DNA from: CF-46 sp042408445
GTDB lineage: Bacteria; Chloroflexota; Limnocylindria; Limnocylindrales; CSP1-4
Direction of reading: 5' to 3'
Assembly: GCA_042408445.1 (NCBI GenBank)
Contig: JBHORC010000039.1
Span: forward strand, 74,350 to 138,349
Length of the DNA stretch: 64,000 bases
A program made the position numbers and the translations under genes. Positions 26,596 to 35,449 of this stretch are shown here, in pieces; the first letter of the stretch is position 1, and each line of letters begins with the position of its first letter. Below the pieces are notes generated by a model, which worked only from the letters and a program-made list of their open reading frames with translations, was not told the DNA's origin and made no database searches.

Positions 26596-27273
26596 CCAGG
26601 CGACGAGCGGCGCGACCATCAGGGGCAGCGTCGGCAGGTTGTAGATCAGGCTGACGTTCGAGTTCCGGACGACGGCGAACCAGTCGAGCCAGACCCGGGC
26701 GAACGGGATCGACGCGACGACGAGGATCGCGAGCGCGATCCACCACGACCGGTGACGGATGCCGAGCAGGGCGATCGGCGCGAACGTCGGCTTCGCGACG
26801 ACAAGCACGAACGGCCACGCGAACACCGTGCCCGCGGCGATCGCTGCGACGACCCACATCGACGGGTTGCCGAACACGAAGACGTTCAGCGACTTCTCGA
26901 ACGCAACGATCGCCCCGATCACGACCCACGCCCAGAGCGGCGGTCGATGGACGGCCATCGCGCCGACAAGGATCGCGATGGGGACGGCCCACCAGAGGAT
27001 GGCCGGCAGCCAGATGAACGGGATGAACAGGAGGAACGCCGTCGGCGGGTAGAGGATGGCGCCGTCGCTGATCTCGTACGGCCGGGCGATCTGCCACGGC
27101 CAGTACGGCGTGCCCGTGTCGAGCAGGCGTCGCGCGGCGTCGACGTGCCACCGATAGTCCAGCCCGAAGGCCGGATTCGTGAGCGCCTGCTGGACGAAGA
27201 CGAAGGCGATCCAGACGAGCTCGAGCCCGAGGATCGTGGCAAGGACGACACGAACGCCGCGACCGAGCGTCAT
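26512..27273 (-). CDS. GT87-like membrane glycosyltransferase
   Basis: A 253-residue membrane protein with about seven helices, short for the family. DYRWHVDAARRLLDTGTPYW is the acidic first loop; VFGNPSMW, AKPTFAPIALLG and WLDWFAVVRNS match the protein at 3104-3979. The ATG at 27273 overlaps the stop of the upstream gene (ATGA), so the two are co-translated. Its 3' end runs 84 bases into the opposing GT2 gene. Residues 235-253 (polar, in the overlap) are the only part affected. Confidence 0.7.
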   Translation of the reverse strand: MTLGRGVRVVLATILGLELVWIAFVFVQQALTNPAFGLDYRWHVDAARRLLDTGTPYWPWQIARPYEISDGAILYPPTAFLLFIPFIWLPAILWWAVPIAILVGAMAVHRPPLWAWVVIGAIVAFEKSLNVFVFGNPSMWVVAAIAAGTVFAWPFVLVVAKPTFAPIALLGIRHRSWWIALAILVVASIPFARVWLDWFAVVRNSNVSLIYNLPTLPLMVAPLVAWLTGVRRPSWSPPQPAAQRRDVPPQVVG

Positions 27274-28574
27274 GTCGGCAACGGTTCCGCGCGACCCTCA
27301 CTCGATCCGCGTCCGGGTTCGAGCGACTCGCTTCGCAGCAGGGTGGCCGTCACGCTCAGGATGGCCAGCATGGCGATCGATCCGAGGATCCCGACGCTCC
27401 CGCCGAACGGGAGGACGTTCCGGATCGCCGGGGTCGGCGGCACAGCAGCGAGGACATTGAGCGTGAACACGGCACCGAAGGCGAGGGTCGCGACGAGGGC
27501 GCGGAGATCCGGAAACGCGAGGGGAAGGAACGCAAGCACGGCGTAGGCGTACCGCTCGTGCATCGACGTCAGGAGCGCGAAGGCGACCAGCGCGGAGGCC
27601 GCCAGTCCATAGGCGAGCGCTCGCGGCGATCGGGATCGGAACACCATCGCGAAGACGGCGACCTCGCCAATCAGCGCGAGGACGTATCCGACATGTCGGA
27701 GCGTGATCGGACCGAAAACCCTTGCGTTATCGGACACGAAGGCGTCGCCGGCGAAGAACCCCTGGACGAGCCACCACAGGTTCCACGCGCGGATCGAGAG
27801 GATCGCAAAGACGTCGCTCTGGTAGGCGGCGACGTTTGCCGAGTAGTGCTGGATTCCTGCGGCCGGGATGAATGGCAGCCACACGACCACGATCACGGCC
27901 GCACCGACGGCCGCCGCCCGTACCGCGCCGCGAAGTCCGTCGCGCGCCAGGAACCACGCGGCAAACGGCACCGCGAGCGGGAACGCCTGCGGCTTCGTCA
28001 TCAGGCTGATCGCGAGGAACGCCGCGGCGGCGAGCGAGTGGCCGCGGACGGCGAGGACGAACGCGGCGACGGCCGGCGCAACGAAGAGCGACTCGTACTG
28101 GCCCCACCAAGCGCTCGTGTTGACGACCGCGGGGTGCAGCACGATCACGAGCGCACCGACGACTGCCCACCGGGGCGTCGCCCGCAGATGCCACGCGACG
28201 AGTGCGCCGATCGCGAGGTCGGCGAGGCTCGCCGGCGCCTTCATGACCGCCCGGATCGCCGGGTCCGCCGAGGTGGTCACCGTCCGCAGCGCGGGCTCGA
28301 TGGCGCCGAGCGTGGCCCAGAGATAGACCATCACCGGCGGAAACGAGATGTCCTGGTCGTACGCGTGGCCGATCGGGCCTACGGCCACGCCATGCGCCCA
28401 CAGCACGAACTGGTCCAGATCGCCGACGAGACCGGGCGTCGGCAGGAGCGCGATCCGCACGATGAGCCCGACGATCATGATCGCGGCGAGAGCGACAAGG
28501 GCGAGCCAGCGCTCGCGGGTCGGGTCGATCGAGCGCGCGGCCGTCGGTCGAAGGTGCGTGCGCGCGGCGGTCAT
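27270..28574 (-). CDS. GT-C membrane glycosyltransferase, mannosyltransferase-like
   Basis: A 434-residue protein with about eleven helices. RIALLPTPGLVGDLDQFVLWA near residues 41-61 has the Gly-Asp-x-Asp after helix 1 that is typical of GT39/GT-C enzymes, followed by HAYDQDISFPPVMVYLWA and WWGQYESLFVAP. SMHERYAYAVLAFLPLAF near the C-terminus is a common motif in bacterial ALG6/GT57- or mannosyltransferase-like proteins. The gene is co-translated with the next one. It would move a sugar from a polyprenyl-phosphate donor to an outward-facing acceptor. Confidence 0.75.
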   Translation of the reverse strand: MTAARTHLRPTAARSIDPTRERWLALVALAAIMIVGLIVRIALLPTPGLVGDLDQFVLWAHGVAVGPIGHAYDQDISFPPVMVYLWATLGAIEPALRTVTTSADPAIRAVMKAPASLADLAIGALVAWHLRATPRWAVVGALVIVLHPAVVNTSAWWGQYESLFVAPAVAAFVLAVRGHSLAAAAFLAISLMTKPQAFPLAVPFAAWFLARDGLRGAVRAAAVGAAVIVVVWLPFIPAAGIQHYSANVAAYQSDVFAILSIRAWNLWWLVQGFFAGDAFVSDNARVFGPITLRHVGYVLALIGEVAVFAMVFRSRSPRALAYGLAASALVAFALLTSMHERYAYAVLAFLPLAFPDLRALVATLAFGAVFTLNVLAAVPPTPAIRNVLPFGGSVGILGSIAMLAILSVTATLLRSESLEPGRGSSEGRAEPLPT

Positions 28575-28686
28575 CCTGCCGGTCGATCAGCGTGTCGAGC
28601 CACGGCGAGATCATCCCAGCCGCGTCGAGTGGCCAGACTGGGTCGATCGTACGGGCGGCGTGCCACCCCTCGCCCAGGGAGACTGA

Positions 28687-29808
28687 TCAGGCCGGGCGCG
28701 TCGACCAGTAGCGTTCGGCCGCCCCGCCCCAGCCGTTCAGGAGCGCCGTCTTGCGCCCGTGGGCGCGGACCTGTCGAGCCATCTCCTTCGTCGACGTGAA
28801 GAGTCGATCGATCTGGCTCGCGTAGATGTTGATGCCCGTGATCTTCCGCTCGAGCTGGTCGCCGATGTCGGCGTACTCGGGCGCGAGCGACACGTCGGCC
28901 GGCAGGTTCGCGAAGGCACGCGGCGGCAGATCGTCGATGCGGGTGAAGTCGTTCCACCACGCGTACGGGAAGTCCTCGTAGAACGACACAATCCCGGCGT
29001 ACTCGGGCCCGGGCATCACCCAGCGCCGGCCTTCGTCGAGCAGCCGGACACCGACCTCCCGACACAGCTGATGGTCCACATGGTTGCCGATCCCCAGCGG
29101 GACATACAGCTTTTGTGGCTCGAGCCGGGTGATCTCGCGGCGAAGGATCTCGAACGGCGCCGAATCGTCGTCGCGGGGCGCGTTCAGGAGCTCCTCGTCG
29201 TTGGCGTAGCCCCGGAACACGGCGTCGGGCAGGTCGAGGAAGACGATCGAGGCCTCCGCGAAGGCGGCGTACATCTCATCTTCGAGCCGGCGCTGGGCCA
29301 TCACCTCGCCCGCGTCGGCCGCCTCGACCAGCTCATCGGTCGCAACCGCGCCCTGCGTGCTGACCTCGTCCATGAGCCGTTGCCCGGCGAGGGGTTCGCT
29401 GCGGATGCTCGCGCGCCGATACCACGATGAGCGCTGCCAGAAGCGCTTGGCGGCCGCGTCGGCGTCCGCCTGGGTCGCATCGAGTCGCTCGTCCGTTGCC
29501 GCCCATGCCGGGAGGGTGTCCGCGTCGCCGTAGACCGGGAAATCGGCGCCGATATGCGCCCGGTTGAACGCCTCCGTCACCGGCCACATCGTCTTCGTGC
29601 CGAAGCCGAGCGCCTCGCGCTGATACGTCGTCAGGTCGAGCGGTCCGTTGCCGTTTCCGGCGCCCGCGCCGTTGCCGCCCGCGGAGCCCGCGCCGGAGAA
29701 CACGGTGAGGATCGTGACGTTCTGGCCGAGCTCGCGGAGGCTCGCGATCAGCCCGCCGCACGAGAGGGCGACGTCGTCGGGATGGGGCGCGACGAAGACA
29801 TGCGTCAT
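28687..29808 (-). CDS. LmbE/PIG-L family deacetylase
   Basis: A 373-residue zinc-dependent de-N-acetylase-like protein. The metal site is visible as APHPDDVALSCGG (His9, Asp11, Asp12) and GNHVDHQ (His243, His246). Family members are usually 220-280 residues; this one has about 100 extra residues between the two halves, beginning with a Gly/Asn-rich stretch at 40-55. The ATG at 29808 was chosen because the metal motif must lie about eight residues from the N-terminus; the frame stays open upstream. Likely substrates are GlcNAc-containing glycolipids or thiol precursors. TATACT lies nine bases upstream. Confidence 0.88.
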   Translation of the reverse strand: MTHVFVAPHPDDVALSCGGLIASLRELGQNVTILTVFSGAGSAGGNGAGAGNGNGPLDLTTYQREALGFGTKTMWPVTEAFNRAHIGADFPVYGDADTLPAWAATDERLDATQADADAAAKRFWQRSSWYRRASIRSEPLAGQRLMDEVSTQGAVATDELVEAADAGEVMAQRRLEDEMYAAFAEASIVFLDLPDAVFRGYANDEELLNAPRDDDSAPFEILRREITRLEPQKLYVPLGIGNHVDHQLCREVGVRLLDEGRRWVMPGPEYAGIVSFYEDFPYAWWNDFTRIDDLPPRAFANLPADVSLAPEYADIGDQLERKITGINIYASQIDRLFTSTKEMARQVRAHGRKTALLNGWGGAAERYWSTRPA

Positions 29809-29817
29809 GGCCGGCCG

Positions 29818-29823
29818 AGTATA
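29818..29823 (-). promoter_or_regulatory. TANNNT -10-like element
   Basis: TATACT on the minus strand lies nine bases before the ATG at 29808. The spacing is slightly longer than at the other leaderless-type starts, but no Shine-Dalgarno sequence fits in the gap. Confidence 0.45.
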
Positions 29824-29910
29824 CCGAGCGGGGGCTTTGCCTCGGCGTGATGGCACGAGTGCCATCGCGAACGGATGGTGTGGTGCGCCGGAGCAAGCGC
29901 GCTCGGCGCC

Positions 29911-30627
29911 CTATCGGCCGAAGCCCGCCTCGCCGATCAACGGCACGAAGGCGACGGGTCCGTCGCTCAGCTCCTCCCATCGATCGCCGTGCCGGATCAC
30001 GACGATCAGCTCCTGGTGATCCCGCGGGCCGACCGGGATCACGAGCCGTCCGCTGTCCGGCTCGAGCTGCTGCCGAAGGGGTTCGGGGATCACGGGCGCC
30101 GCCGCCGCGACGAGGATCCCGCGCCATGGCGCCCCATCCGCGGCCCCGACGCTCCCATCCCCGACGCGGACCTCCACTTGGTCACCGAACCCGAGCGTCG
30201 CGAGCCGGCGCCGGGCGTCGTCCGCGAGCCCGGGATGCCGCTCGATCGTCGTCACCCGGCAGCCCAGCTGCGCCAGGACGGCGGCCTGGTAGCCCGAGCC
30301 GGTCCCGATCTCCAGGACGCGATCGCCGGGGCCCACCGCGAGCAGCTCGGTCATCCGGGCAACGATGTAGGGCTGGCTGATCGTCTGGCCGGATGGGATC
30401 GGGAGCGCCTCGTCCGCGTACGCGGCTCGCTGCTGCTCGGGATCCAGGAAGACTTCCCGGGGGACCGCCGCCATCGCCGCGAGGACGCGCTCGTCGGCGA
30501 CGCCGCGTCGCCGGAGCTGATGCTCGACCATCGCGGCGCGGTCCTCGGCAGGCGAGGGTCCCTCGCCGAGCTGCCGGCTCGATCCGCCCATTCCACCGAG
30601 GATCGCACGGACGAGCCGACCGAGCAT
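29911..30627 (-). CDS. pcm: Protein-L-isoaspartate O-methyltransferase
   Basis: A 238-residue repair enzyme that methylates isoaspartyl residues in aged proteins. The SAM loop is LEIGTGSGYQAAVLAQLG, preceded by the family motif SGQTISQPYIVARMTELL (Thr and Ser of the active-site lid). AAAAPVIPEPLRQQLEPDSG and RLVIPVG are the usual C-terminal motifs. The ATG at 30627, 17 bases after the upstream gene's stop, leaves about 30 residues before the domain. The frame extends upstream as an Arg/Pro-rich shadow of that gene. The upstream disordered protein is probably co-transcribed. Confidence 0.93.
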   Translation of the reverse strand: MLGRLVRAILGGMGGSSRQLGEGPSPAEDRAAMVEHQLRRRGVADERVLAAMAAVPREVFLDPEQQRAAYADEALPIPSGQTISQPYIVARMTELLAVGPGDRVLEIGTGSGYQAAVLAQLGCRVTTIERHPGLADDARRRLATLGFGDQVEVRVGDGSVGAADGAPWRGILVAAAAPVIPEPLRQQLEPDSGRLVIPVGPRDHQELIVVIRHGDRWEELSDGPVAFVPLIGEAGFGR

Positions 30628-30643
30628 CTCGTCCCGCGGCGGC

Positions 30644-31426
30644 TCAGGAGGGAGCGGCGGACGCCGAGGCGGCTGGGGTCGATGCGCTCGGGGCGAGCGA
30701 ACCGGACGCGGCGGGCGCGGCCGAACCGGACGGTGCGGGCGCCGAACCCGATGGCGCGACGGACGGACTGACTGAGGTGGACGGCGCGACCGAAGCGCTG
30801 GGCGTCGGGGCGGGAGACGGCGATACGTACGGCCGGAACAGGCCACCCGTGCCGAGGAGCATCCCGTTGAGGAAGATCAGGGCAAACACGAGCACGGTGC
30901 CGATCACGAACGCCTTCGAGGCGTTGTCGCGGACACGGATCGACGGGTCGACCGGGACCTGGGCCGCGGACGCCGCTCCTCGCGTCCCCGGTGCCCCTCC
31001 GCGGCGTCCCCGCTGAGCGGCAGCACCCGCGGCACTGGCGGCACCGCCGGCGCCCATCGCGCCGGCTCCCGCCGCGCCGGCTCCCGCCGCCGCCCCGTCG
31101 TCGAAGTCGTCGTCGTCCTCGTCGAGCGCCTGATCGTCAGTCGCGGCGGCCGCGTCGTCATCGGCGGCGTCGTCGTCCTCGTCATCATCGGGATCGACGG
31201 GAGCGTCGCCAGCTTCGTCCGCGTCCGCGCCGGACGCGTCCAGGACCGTCTCGTCGGGCAGCGCCGCGCCGCCATCGGCCGCCACCGGCTCGACCGCGGT
31301 CGCCTCATCGCCGCCAGCGGCGCCCGTCGGGTCAGCCGCGCCGGTCGTGTCGGCCGAGCCAGCTGCGCCGGCCTGCGGATCCGCGTCGCTCGGGTCGCCG
31401 GACGCGCCGTCCCTCGGTTCGGTCAT
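30644..31426 (-). CDS. Disordered Asp/Ala/Ser-rich protein with one membrane helix
   Basis: A 260-residue protein I do not recognise. Residues 1-125 are Ala/Asp/Glu-rich with long acidic runs (DPDDDEDDDAADDD), residues 126-165 are Gly/Ala/Arg-rich, one clear helix lies near 170-192 (FVIGTVLVFALIFLNGMLLG), and the rest is Ser/Pro/Ala repeats. An acidic cytoplasmic half and a Ser/Pro-rich outer half are the simplest topology, but the reverse is possible. AGGAG lies upstream of the ATG at 31426. Codon structure (GC-rich third positions in this frame) and the following pcm gene support it being real. Confidence 0.6.
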   Translation of the reverse strand: MTEPRDGASGDPSDADPQAGAAGSADTTGAADPTGAAGGDEATAVEPVAADGGAALPDETVLDASGADADEAGDAPVDPDDDEDDDAADDDAAAATDDQALDEDDDDFDDGAAAGAGAAGAGAMGAGGAASAAGAAAQRGRRGGAPGTRGAASAAQVPVDPSIRVRDNASKAFVIGTVLVFALIFLNGMLLGTGGLFRPYVSPSPAPTPSASVAPSTSVSPSVAPSGSAPAPSGSAAPAASGSLAPSASTPAASASAAPS

Positions 31427-31549
31427 GCCGTCGTGTCACTCCTGTGGCGGCCACTCGACGTCGTCGGCGGCTTCCCGGCGCTCGGCTGCGGAGACGGGCG
31501 CGTGAACGCCGGTCGATCGCGCTGGACGCGGCCGCCAGTGTAGCGAAGG

Positions 31550-33643
31550 TCAGGCGTCACGCATCTCCGGGACGAACAGGCCCGCGAGTCCCGCGAGGAT
31601 TGTCACGATCCCGCTCGCGATCAGGACGATCGGCACGCCGATCGACTGCGCGAGGAGCCCGCCGAGCGCCATCGCCAGCGTCATCGACCCGAAGACGAGC
31701 GAGAACCGGAAGCCGACGACGCGGCCGATCATCTCGGGCGGCGTCCGCTCCTGGAAGAGCACCTGGCTCGGGATCACGAAGATCATGTTGGCGACGCCCG
31801 CACCGAACAGGATCCCGAACGCGATCGCGAGGTTGCCGACCATCGCGAAGGCAATGATCGAGACGCCCCACAGGACGTAGCCGACGATCACGGTTCGGCC
31901 CTTCGCGAGCCTGGCGCCGACCAGCCCGAGAGCGAACCCACCGATCAGGTTGCCGAGCCCGATCGCGGTCTCGAGGAAGGCGTAGGCCGCCTTCGGATCC
32001 GTCGTCGGGCCGGCGAGGACGTCCTGGACGAGGATCGGCGTCAGCGCCGTGAGCGAGCCGATCGCGAACTGGGCGAAGGCCGCCTGGATCGTGTTCGCGA
32101 ACAGGACACGCTCCCCGCGCAGGAAGCGGAACCCTTCCCGCATCTCGGCGAGGACGCCGCTCGCCACGCCCGTCGCAGCCGTCGCCGCGTCACCGGCCGC
32201 ACGGCGAGCGGTCTTCACGGCAGGGATCGAGATCGACGCGATGAGGATCGCCGACGCCGCATACGTCGCGGCATCGATCCAGAAGGCGAGCGGCAGCGCG
32301 GAGCCGAGGAAGGCGACGAAGATGCCGGCGAGCGGGTAGCCGATGACGTCGGCGAATGTCTCGCCCGCCCACATCGCCGAGTTCGCGGTGACGAGCTCAT
32401 CTTCCCGGACGATCCGTGGCAGGGCGGCGACCCGAGCGGGCCGGAAGAAGATCGAGATCGAGGTGATCACGAGGATCAGTGGATAGACGAGGAACACGTT
32501 GACGCTTGCCGCGATCGGCATCGCGAGGACGACTGCGGCGCGGAGCAGATCGCTCACGATCATCACGTCGCGCTGGTTCCAGCGATCGACGTAGGTGCCC
32601 GCGATCGGCGAGAGCAGCAGGTTCGGCAGCGTGGCCGCGACGAAGACGAACGCGACCGCCAGCGGCGACTGCGTGACACCGGCGACGAGGAACGTCAGTG
32701 CCAGCTGATGCACCCGATCGCCGAACAGGCTGATCAGCTGACCCGTCCAGAGTGCCGAGAACGACCCGTTCAGCGCGAGCCGAACGTACGGATGGCGGCG
32801 GACCCGTTGTCCGACCTCGATCCGTGGCCGCGCCGGCGCCGCGATGCCGACGTCCGACGGGACCGTGCCCGCGACAGGCACGGGTGCCAGGGCGATCGCC
32901 GCGAGCCCCGGACCGGGCGAGCCGAGGACGAGTGGACGGTCCAGCGCCGCGGTTTCGGAGAGACCGTGCGCCAGTCCGGTGCCCGGTCGGACGCGCTGAC
33001 CGCCCATGGCGCTCGAGAGGCTTCGCGTGAGGCGGCTCGTCGCGGCGAGCCCGGCAAGGCTCGGTGCCTGTCCATCGCTCTCGTCCCGTGCTTCGTCGTC
33101 CCGCGAGCGGACGACCGTGGCGAACAGGAAGAACGCGAGACCGGCCGTCAGGAACACGTCCCCGATCGAGGCGACGTTCCGGATCAGCGGGACCGGGATC
33201 GGGAGGATGTCGGCGAGCGGCCCCGCGTTCGACAGGAAGCCCGAGGTGAGGCCGGGGTCGAGGAGCACATGGAACGGCGTCACGTCGCCCGGCGTGAAGC
33301 CGGCCGCGATCAGGCTCGGCTGCCAGATCGGCATGTGGCCGGCGTTCGCGAGGATCGCGATCGTGTTCAGCAGGGTGCCGACGAAGGCGAGGCCGAGCCC
33401 GGCATGGGCGCGGTTGACCCACAGCGCGGCGAGGAGGAGCCCGAAGGACGTCACGAACAGCGGAAGGCGGAGGAGCTCCACCGTCGCGTTGCCCTGGACG
33501 AGGAGGTATTCGGTCGCGAACCGGACGATCACCGCGAGGAGCAGGACCGCAATCCAGCGCAGGCGGACGCTGGCGAGGTTCCACAGGGATCCCCCGCCGA
33601 CGATGCCGAGGAACACGCCGAGGAGGATTCCGGTGATCAGCAT
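31550..33643 (-). CDS. DUF5317 domain fused to an MFS permease
   Basis: A 697-residue protein in two parts. Residues 1-180 are a DUF5317-type membrane domain: helices, then NAGHMPIWQPSLIAAG and a loop before NVASIGDVFLTAG. A linker of about 100 residues rich in Ala and Pro follows. Residues 285-697 are a 12-helix MFS transporter of the EntS/MFS_3 type, with SALWTGQLISLFGDRVHQLAL at the start and VDRWNQRDVMIVSDLLRA as the loop 2-3 motif. DUF5317 has no known function. The two parts occur as separate proteins elsewhere; I see no stop or frameshift between them. Substrate unknown. Confidence 0.8.
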   Translation of the reverse strand: MLITGILLGVFLGIVGGGSLWNLASVRLRWIAVLLLAVIVRFATEYLLVQGNATVELLRLPLFVTSFGLLLAALWVNRAHAGLGLAFVGTLLNTIAILANAGHMPIWQPSLIAAGFTPGDVTPFHVLLDPGLTSGFLSNAGPLADILPIPVPLIRNVASIGDVFLTAGLAFFLFATVVRSRDDEARDESDGQAPSLAGLAATSRLTRSLSSAMGGQRVRPGTGLAHGLSETAALDRPLVLGSPGPGLAAIALAPVPVAGTVPSDVGIAAPARPRIEVGQRVRRHPYVRLALNGSFSALWTGQLISLFGDRVHQLALTFLVAGVTQSPLAVAFVFVAATLPNLLLSPIAGTYVDRWNQRDVMIVSDLLRAAVVLAMPIAASVNVFLVYPLILVITSISIFFRPARVAALPRIVREDELVTANSAMWAGETFADVIGYPLAGIFVAFLGSALPLAFWIDAATYAASAILIASISIPAVKTARRAAGDAATAATGVASGVLAEMREGFRFLRGERVLFANTIQAAFAQFAIGSLTALTPILVQDVLAGPTTDPKAAYAFLETAIGLGNLIGGFALGLVGARLAKGRTVIVGYVLWGVSIIAFAMVGNLAIAFGILFGAGVANMIFVIPSQVLFQERTPPEMIGRVVGFRFSLVFGSMTLAMALGGLLAQSIGVPIVLIASGIVTILAGLAGLFVPEMRDA

Positions 33644-33779
33644 CGAGCCGGGTCGGGTGACGGGTTCATGCCGCGGAGATCATGCGACGCCGGGCACGGG
33701 CGGTGGCGGCGGTCCCGTGGAACGGATGAGGCAGAAGGCGGGAAGTGCAGCGCCGATCGTACCGACGGCGGGACGAACG

Positions 33780-35219
33780 TCAGGCCGGGTCCGAGCTGCC
33801 GGTGGACGAACCACCGCCGCTGGTGCCGGCGTTCGCCTGTGCCATCCGGCCTGCGACCTGGCCGAGCAGCGGGATCTGACGCGGCTCCTCGCGTCGACCC
33901 GGGTCCGGGACGCCGTGGACCCACGGGGTGCGGACGAAGGCGTCGACGACGGCCGGGTCGAACTGGATGCCGGCGAACTTCCGCAGCTCGCCGAGCGCCT
34001 GCTCCGGCGTCAGGGGCGTCATCCGGTAAGGCCGCTGAGCGGTCATCGCCTCGAAGGCATCGGCGACGTGCAGGATCCGCGCGAGCTTGGGGATCTCGTC
34101 GCCGATCAGGCGGTCCGGATAGCCGGAGCCGTTGTACCACTCGTGGTGGTGACGAATGATCGGCAGCTCCGGGGCGAGCTTCGTGACCGGCGCGATGATC
34201 TGGGCGCCGAGCACCGGATGGGCGTTCATCGTCATGCGCTCGTCGCGGGTGAGGCGGTCCGTCTTCAGGAGAACGTTGTCCGGCACGCCGATCTTGCCCA
34301 CGTCGTGGAGCAGGCCGCCCCACTCGAGCGCCTCCAGCTCCTGGGCGTTGACCCGCATCTCCCGCCCGATGTCGACGGCGATCTGCTTGACCCGATGGCT
34401 GTGCTTGCTCGTGAACGGATCCCGCTTGTCGACGGCCTCGGCCAGGGCGCCGATGGTCTGCGTGAACATGTCGCGCATCTCGACAAAGCGGTGGTAGGCG
34501 ACACGAGTCGTATATAGGGGAAGGGCAAACAGCATTGATGCCCAAAAGGCGACGGAATACATCTCCGCCATTAGCCAGGCGAGAGGTGCTAGGGCGACTG
34601 CGTTCCCCGAGATGCCCCGCCAATCTCCCATTGCGACAACCCGAGTCGACTGATTCGACCGGAGAGCGACGACGACAGACGTCGCAGCCAGGTTCAGCAC
34701 AAAGAGAACGGCGGCACCAAACATCGTCGCGATAAACGTGACGATTGGGAGGTCGCTCGATCCTCTTAGAAGATCTGCGACGAGACCGCCGATCACAGCT
34801 GGCAAAACGACGCCGGCGTGATTCGCAGCCGTTCCGTACCAAGGAATGCGTCCCCTGACCTCGCGAACTTCGGTGGTCCCGATCAGAGCCACGAGACCGG
34901 CCGCGACCGCACCGCCCAGGGCCATGGAGGCGACGATTGGAGCCATCGCGACGGACACCATCGTTCCGCGAGGCATTCGCACCGGCATTGCGCCCGCGAA
35001 GAGCGTGAGGCCTGTCCAGAAGGCGAGGCCGAGCAAAACTTCGACCTGGATCGGCTGGCCGATGTCCGGGGCGATTTGGCGACGCATACCGAATACGAGA
35101 TCCGGAGGATGCGCGAACACAAGGTTCGGGTACGCCGCAAACACAAAGCTCGTGAGAATCAGCGCGATTACGCTGAGACCCACGAGCCCCGTGATATAGA
35201 GCTTCAGGGACCTAACCAT
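33780..35219 (-). CDS. Membrane HD-GYP domain protein (c-di-GMP phosphodiesterase-like)
   Basis: A 479-residue protein. Residues 1-240 form about six membrane helices with no known sensor name. Residues 250-430 are an HD-GYP domain: HSHRVKQIAVDIG, LLHDVGKIGVP (HD at 305-306), NAHPVLGAQII, HHHEWYNGSGYP (GYP at 366-368) and HVADAFEAMTAQRPYR. All metal and GYP residues are present, so it should hydrolyse cyclic di-GMP. The C-terminal 45 residues are disordered. GC is about 57% in the membrane half (34621-34800) and 70% in the catalytic half (34201-34380) by hand count. It lies downstream of two tiny ORFs on the same strand. Confidence 0.92.
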   Translation of the reverse strand: MVRSLKLYITGLVGLSVIALILTSFVFAAYPNLVFAHPPDLVFGMRRQIAPDIGQPIQVEVLLGLAFWTGLTLFAGAMPVRMPRGTMVSVAMAPIVASMALGGAVAAGLVALIGTTEVREVRGRIPWYGTAANHAGVVLPAVIGGLVADLLRGSSDLPIVTFIATMFGAAVLFVLNLAATSVVVALRSNQSTRVVAMGDWRGISGNAVALAPLAWLMAEMYSVAFWASMLFALPLYTTRVAYHRFVEMRDMFTQTIGALAEAVDKRDPFTSKHSHRVKQIAVDIGREMRVNAQELEALEWGGLLHDVGKIGVPDNVLLKTDRLTRDERMTMNAHPVLGAQIIAPVTKLAPELPIIRHHHEWYNGSGYPDRLIGDEIPKLARILHVADAFEAMTAQRPYRMTPLTPEQALGELRKFAGIQFDPAVVDAFVRTPWVHGVPDPGRREEPRQIPLLGQVAGRMAQANAGTSGGGSSTGSSDPA

Positions 35220-35291
35220 TGGTTCCCCGTACGTGGAAATCTGGCGGCCACTCTAATGCTTGAGAGTGATCACCGGATCGAGCCAAACGTA

Positions 35292-35381
35292 CTAGAAGCC
35301 CTTTAGCGATGCCCCTCCGGCAATTGCCATTGCGGCAATCGCGCCCATCGCTGTGATGAGCCGAATCAATCGATTCCTCAT
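35292..35381 (-). CDS. Candidate 29-residue hydrophobic peptide
   Basis: Reads MRNRLIRLITAMGAIAAMAI, then AGGASLKGF and TAG. Three Arg in the first seven residues are followed by an Ala/Ile/Met-rich core, like a small secreted precursor or a single-helix membrane peptide; AIA before GG could be a signal-peptidase site releasing a short C-terminal peptide. AGGAG lies eight bases before the ATG, and an in-frame TAG lies just upstream, so the start is fixed. It is placed between the SARP-type regulator and the HD-GYP gene, same strand, 15 bases after the stop of another tiny ORF. Expression is unproven. Confidence 0.55.
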   Translation of the reverse strand: MRNRLIRLITAMGAIAAMAIAGGASLKGF

Positions 35382-35396
35382 CGATTCGACTCCTGA

Positions 35397-35429
35397 CTAC
35401 CAGCCCTTGCCGATGGCCTGTGGCTCCAC
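35397..35429 (-). CDS. Candidate 10-residue peptide or leader ORF
   Basis: GTG at 35429 opens VEPQAIGKGW followed by TAG (read as MEPQAIGKGW). The ribosome-binding site GGAAGGAGG ends seven bases before the GTG, the strongest such site I saw in the window, and the frame has no other start codon before an upstream in-frame TGA. It may be a peptide signal, a translated leader controlling the next genes, or a chance match. It lies directly after two hairpins in the predicted mRNA leader. Confidence 0.4.
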   Translation of the reverse strand: MEPQAIGKGW

Positions 35430-35449
35430 GCTCGTTCCTCCTTCCGGCC

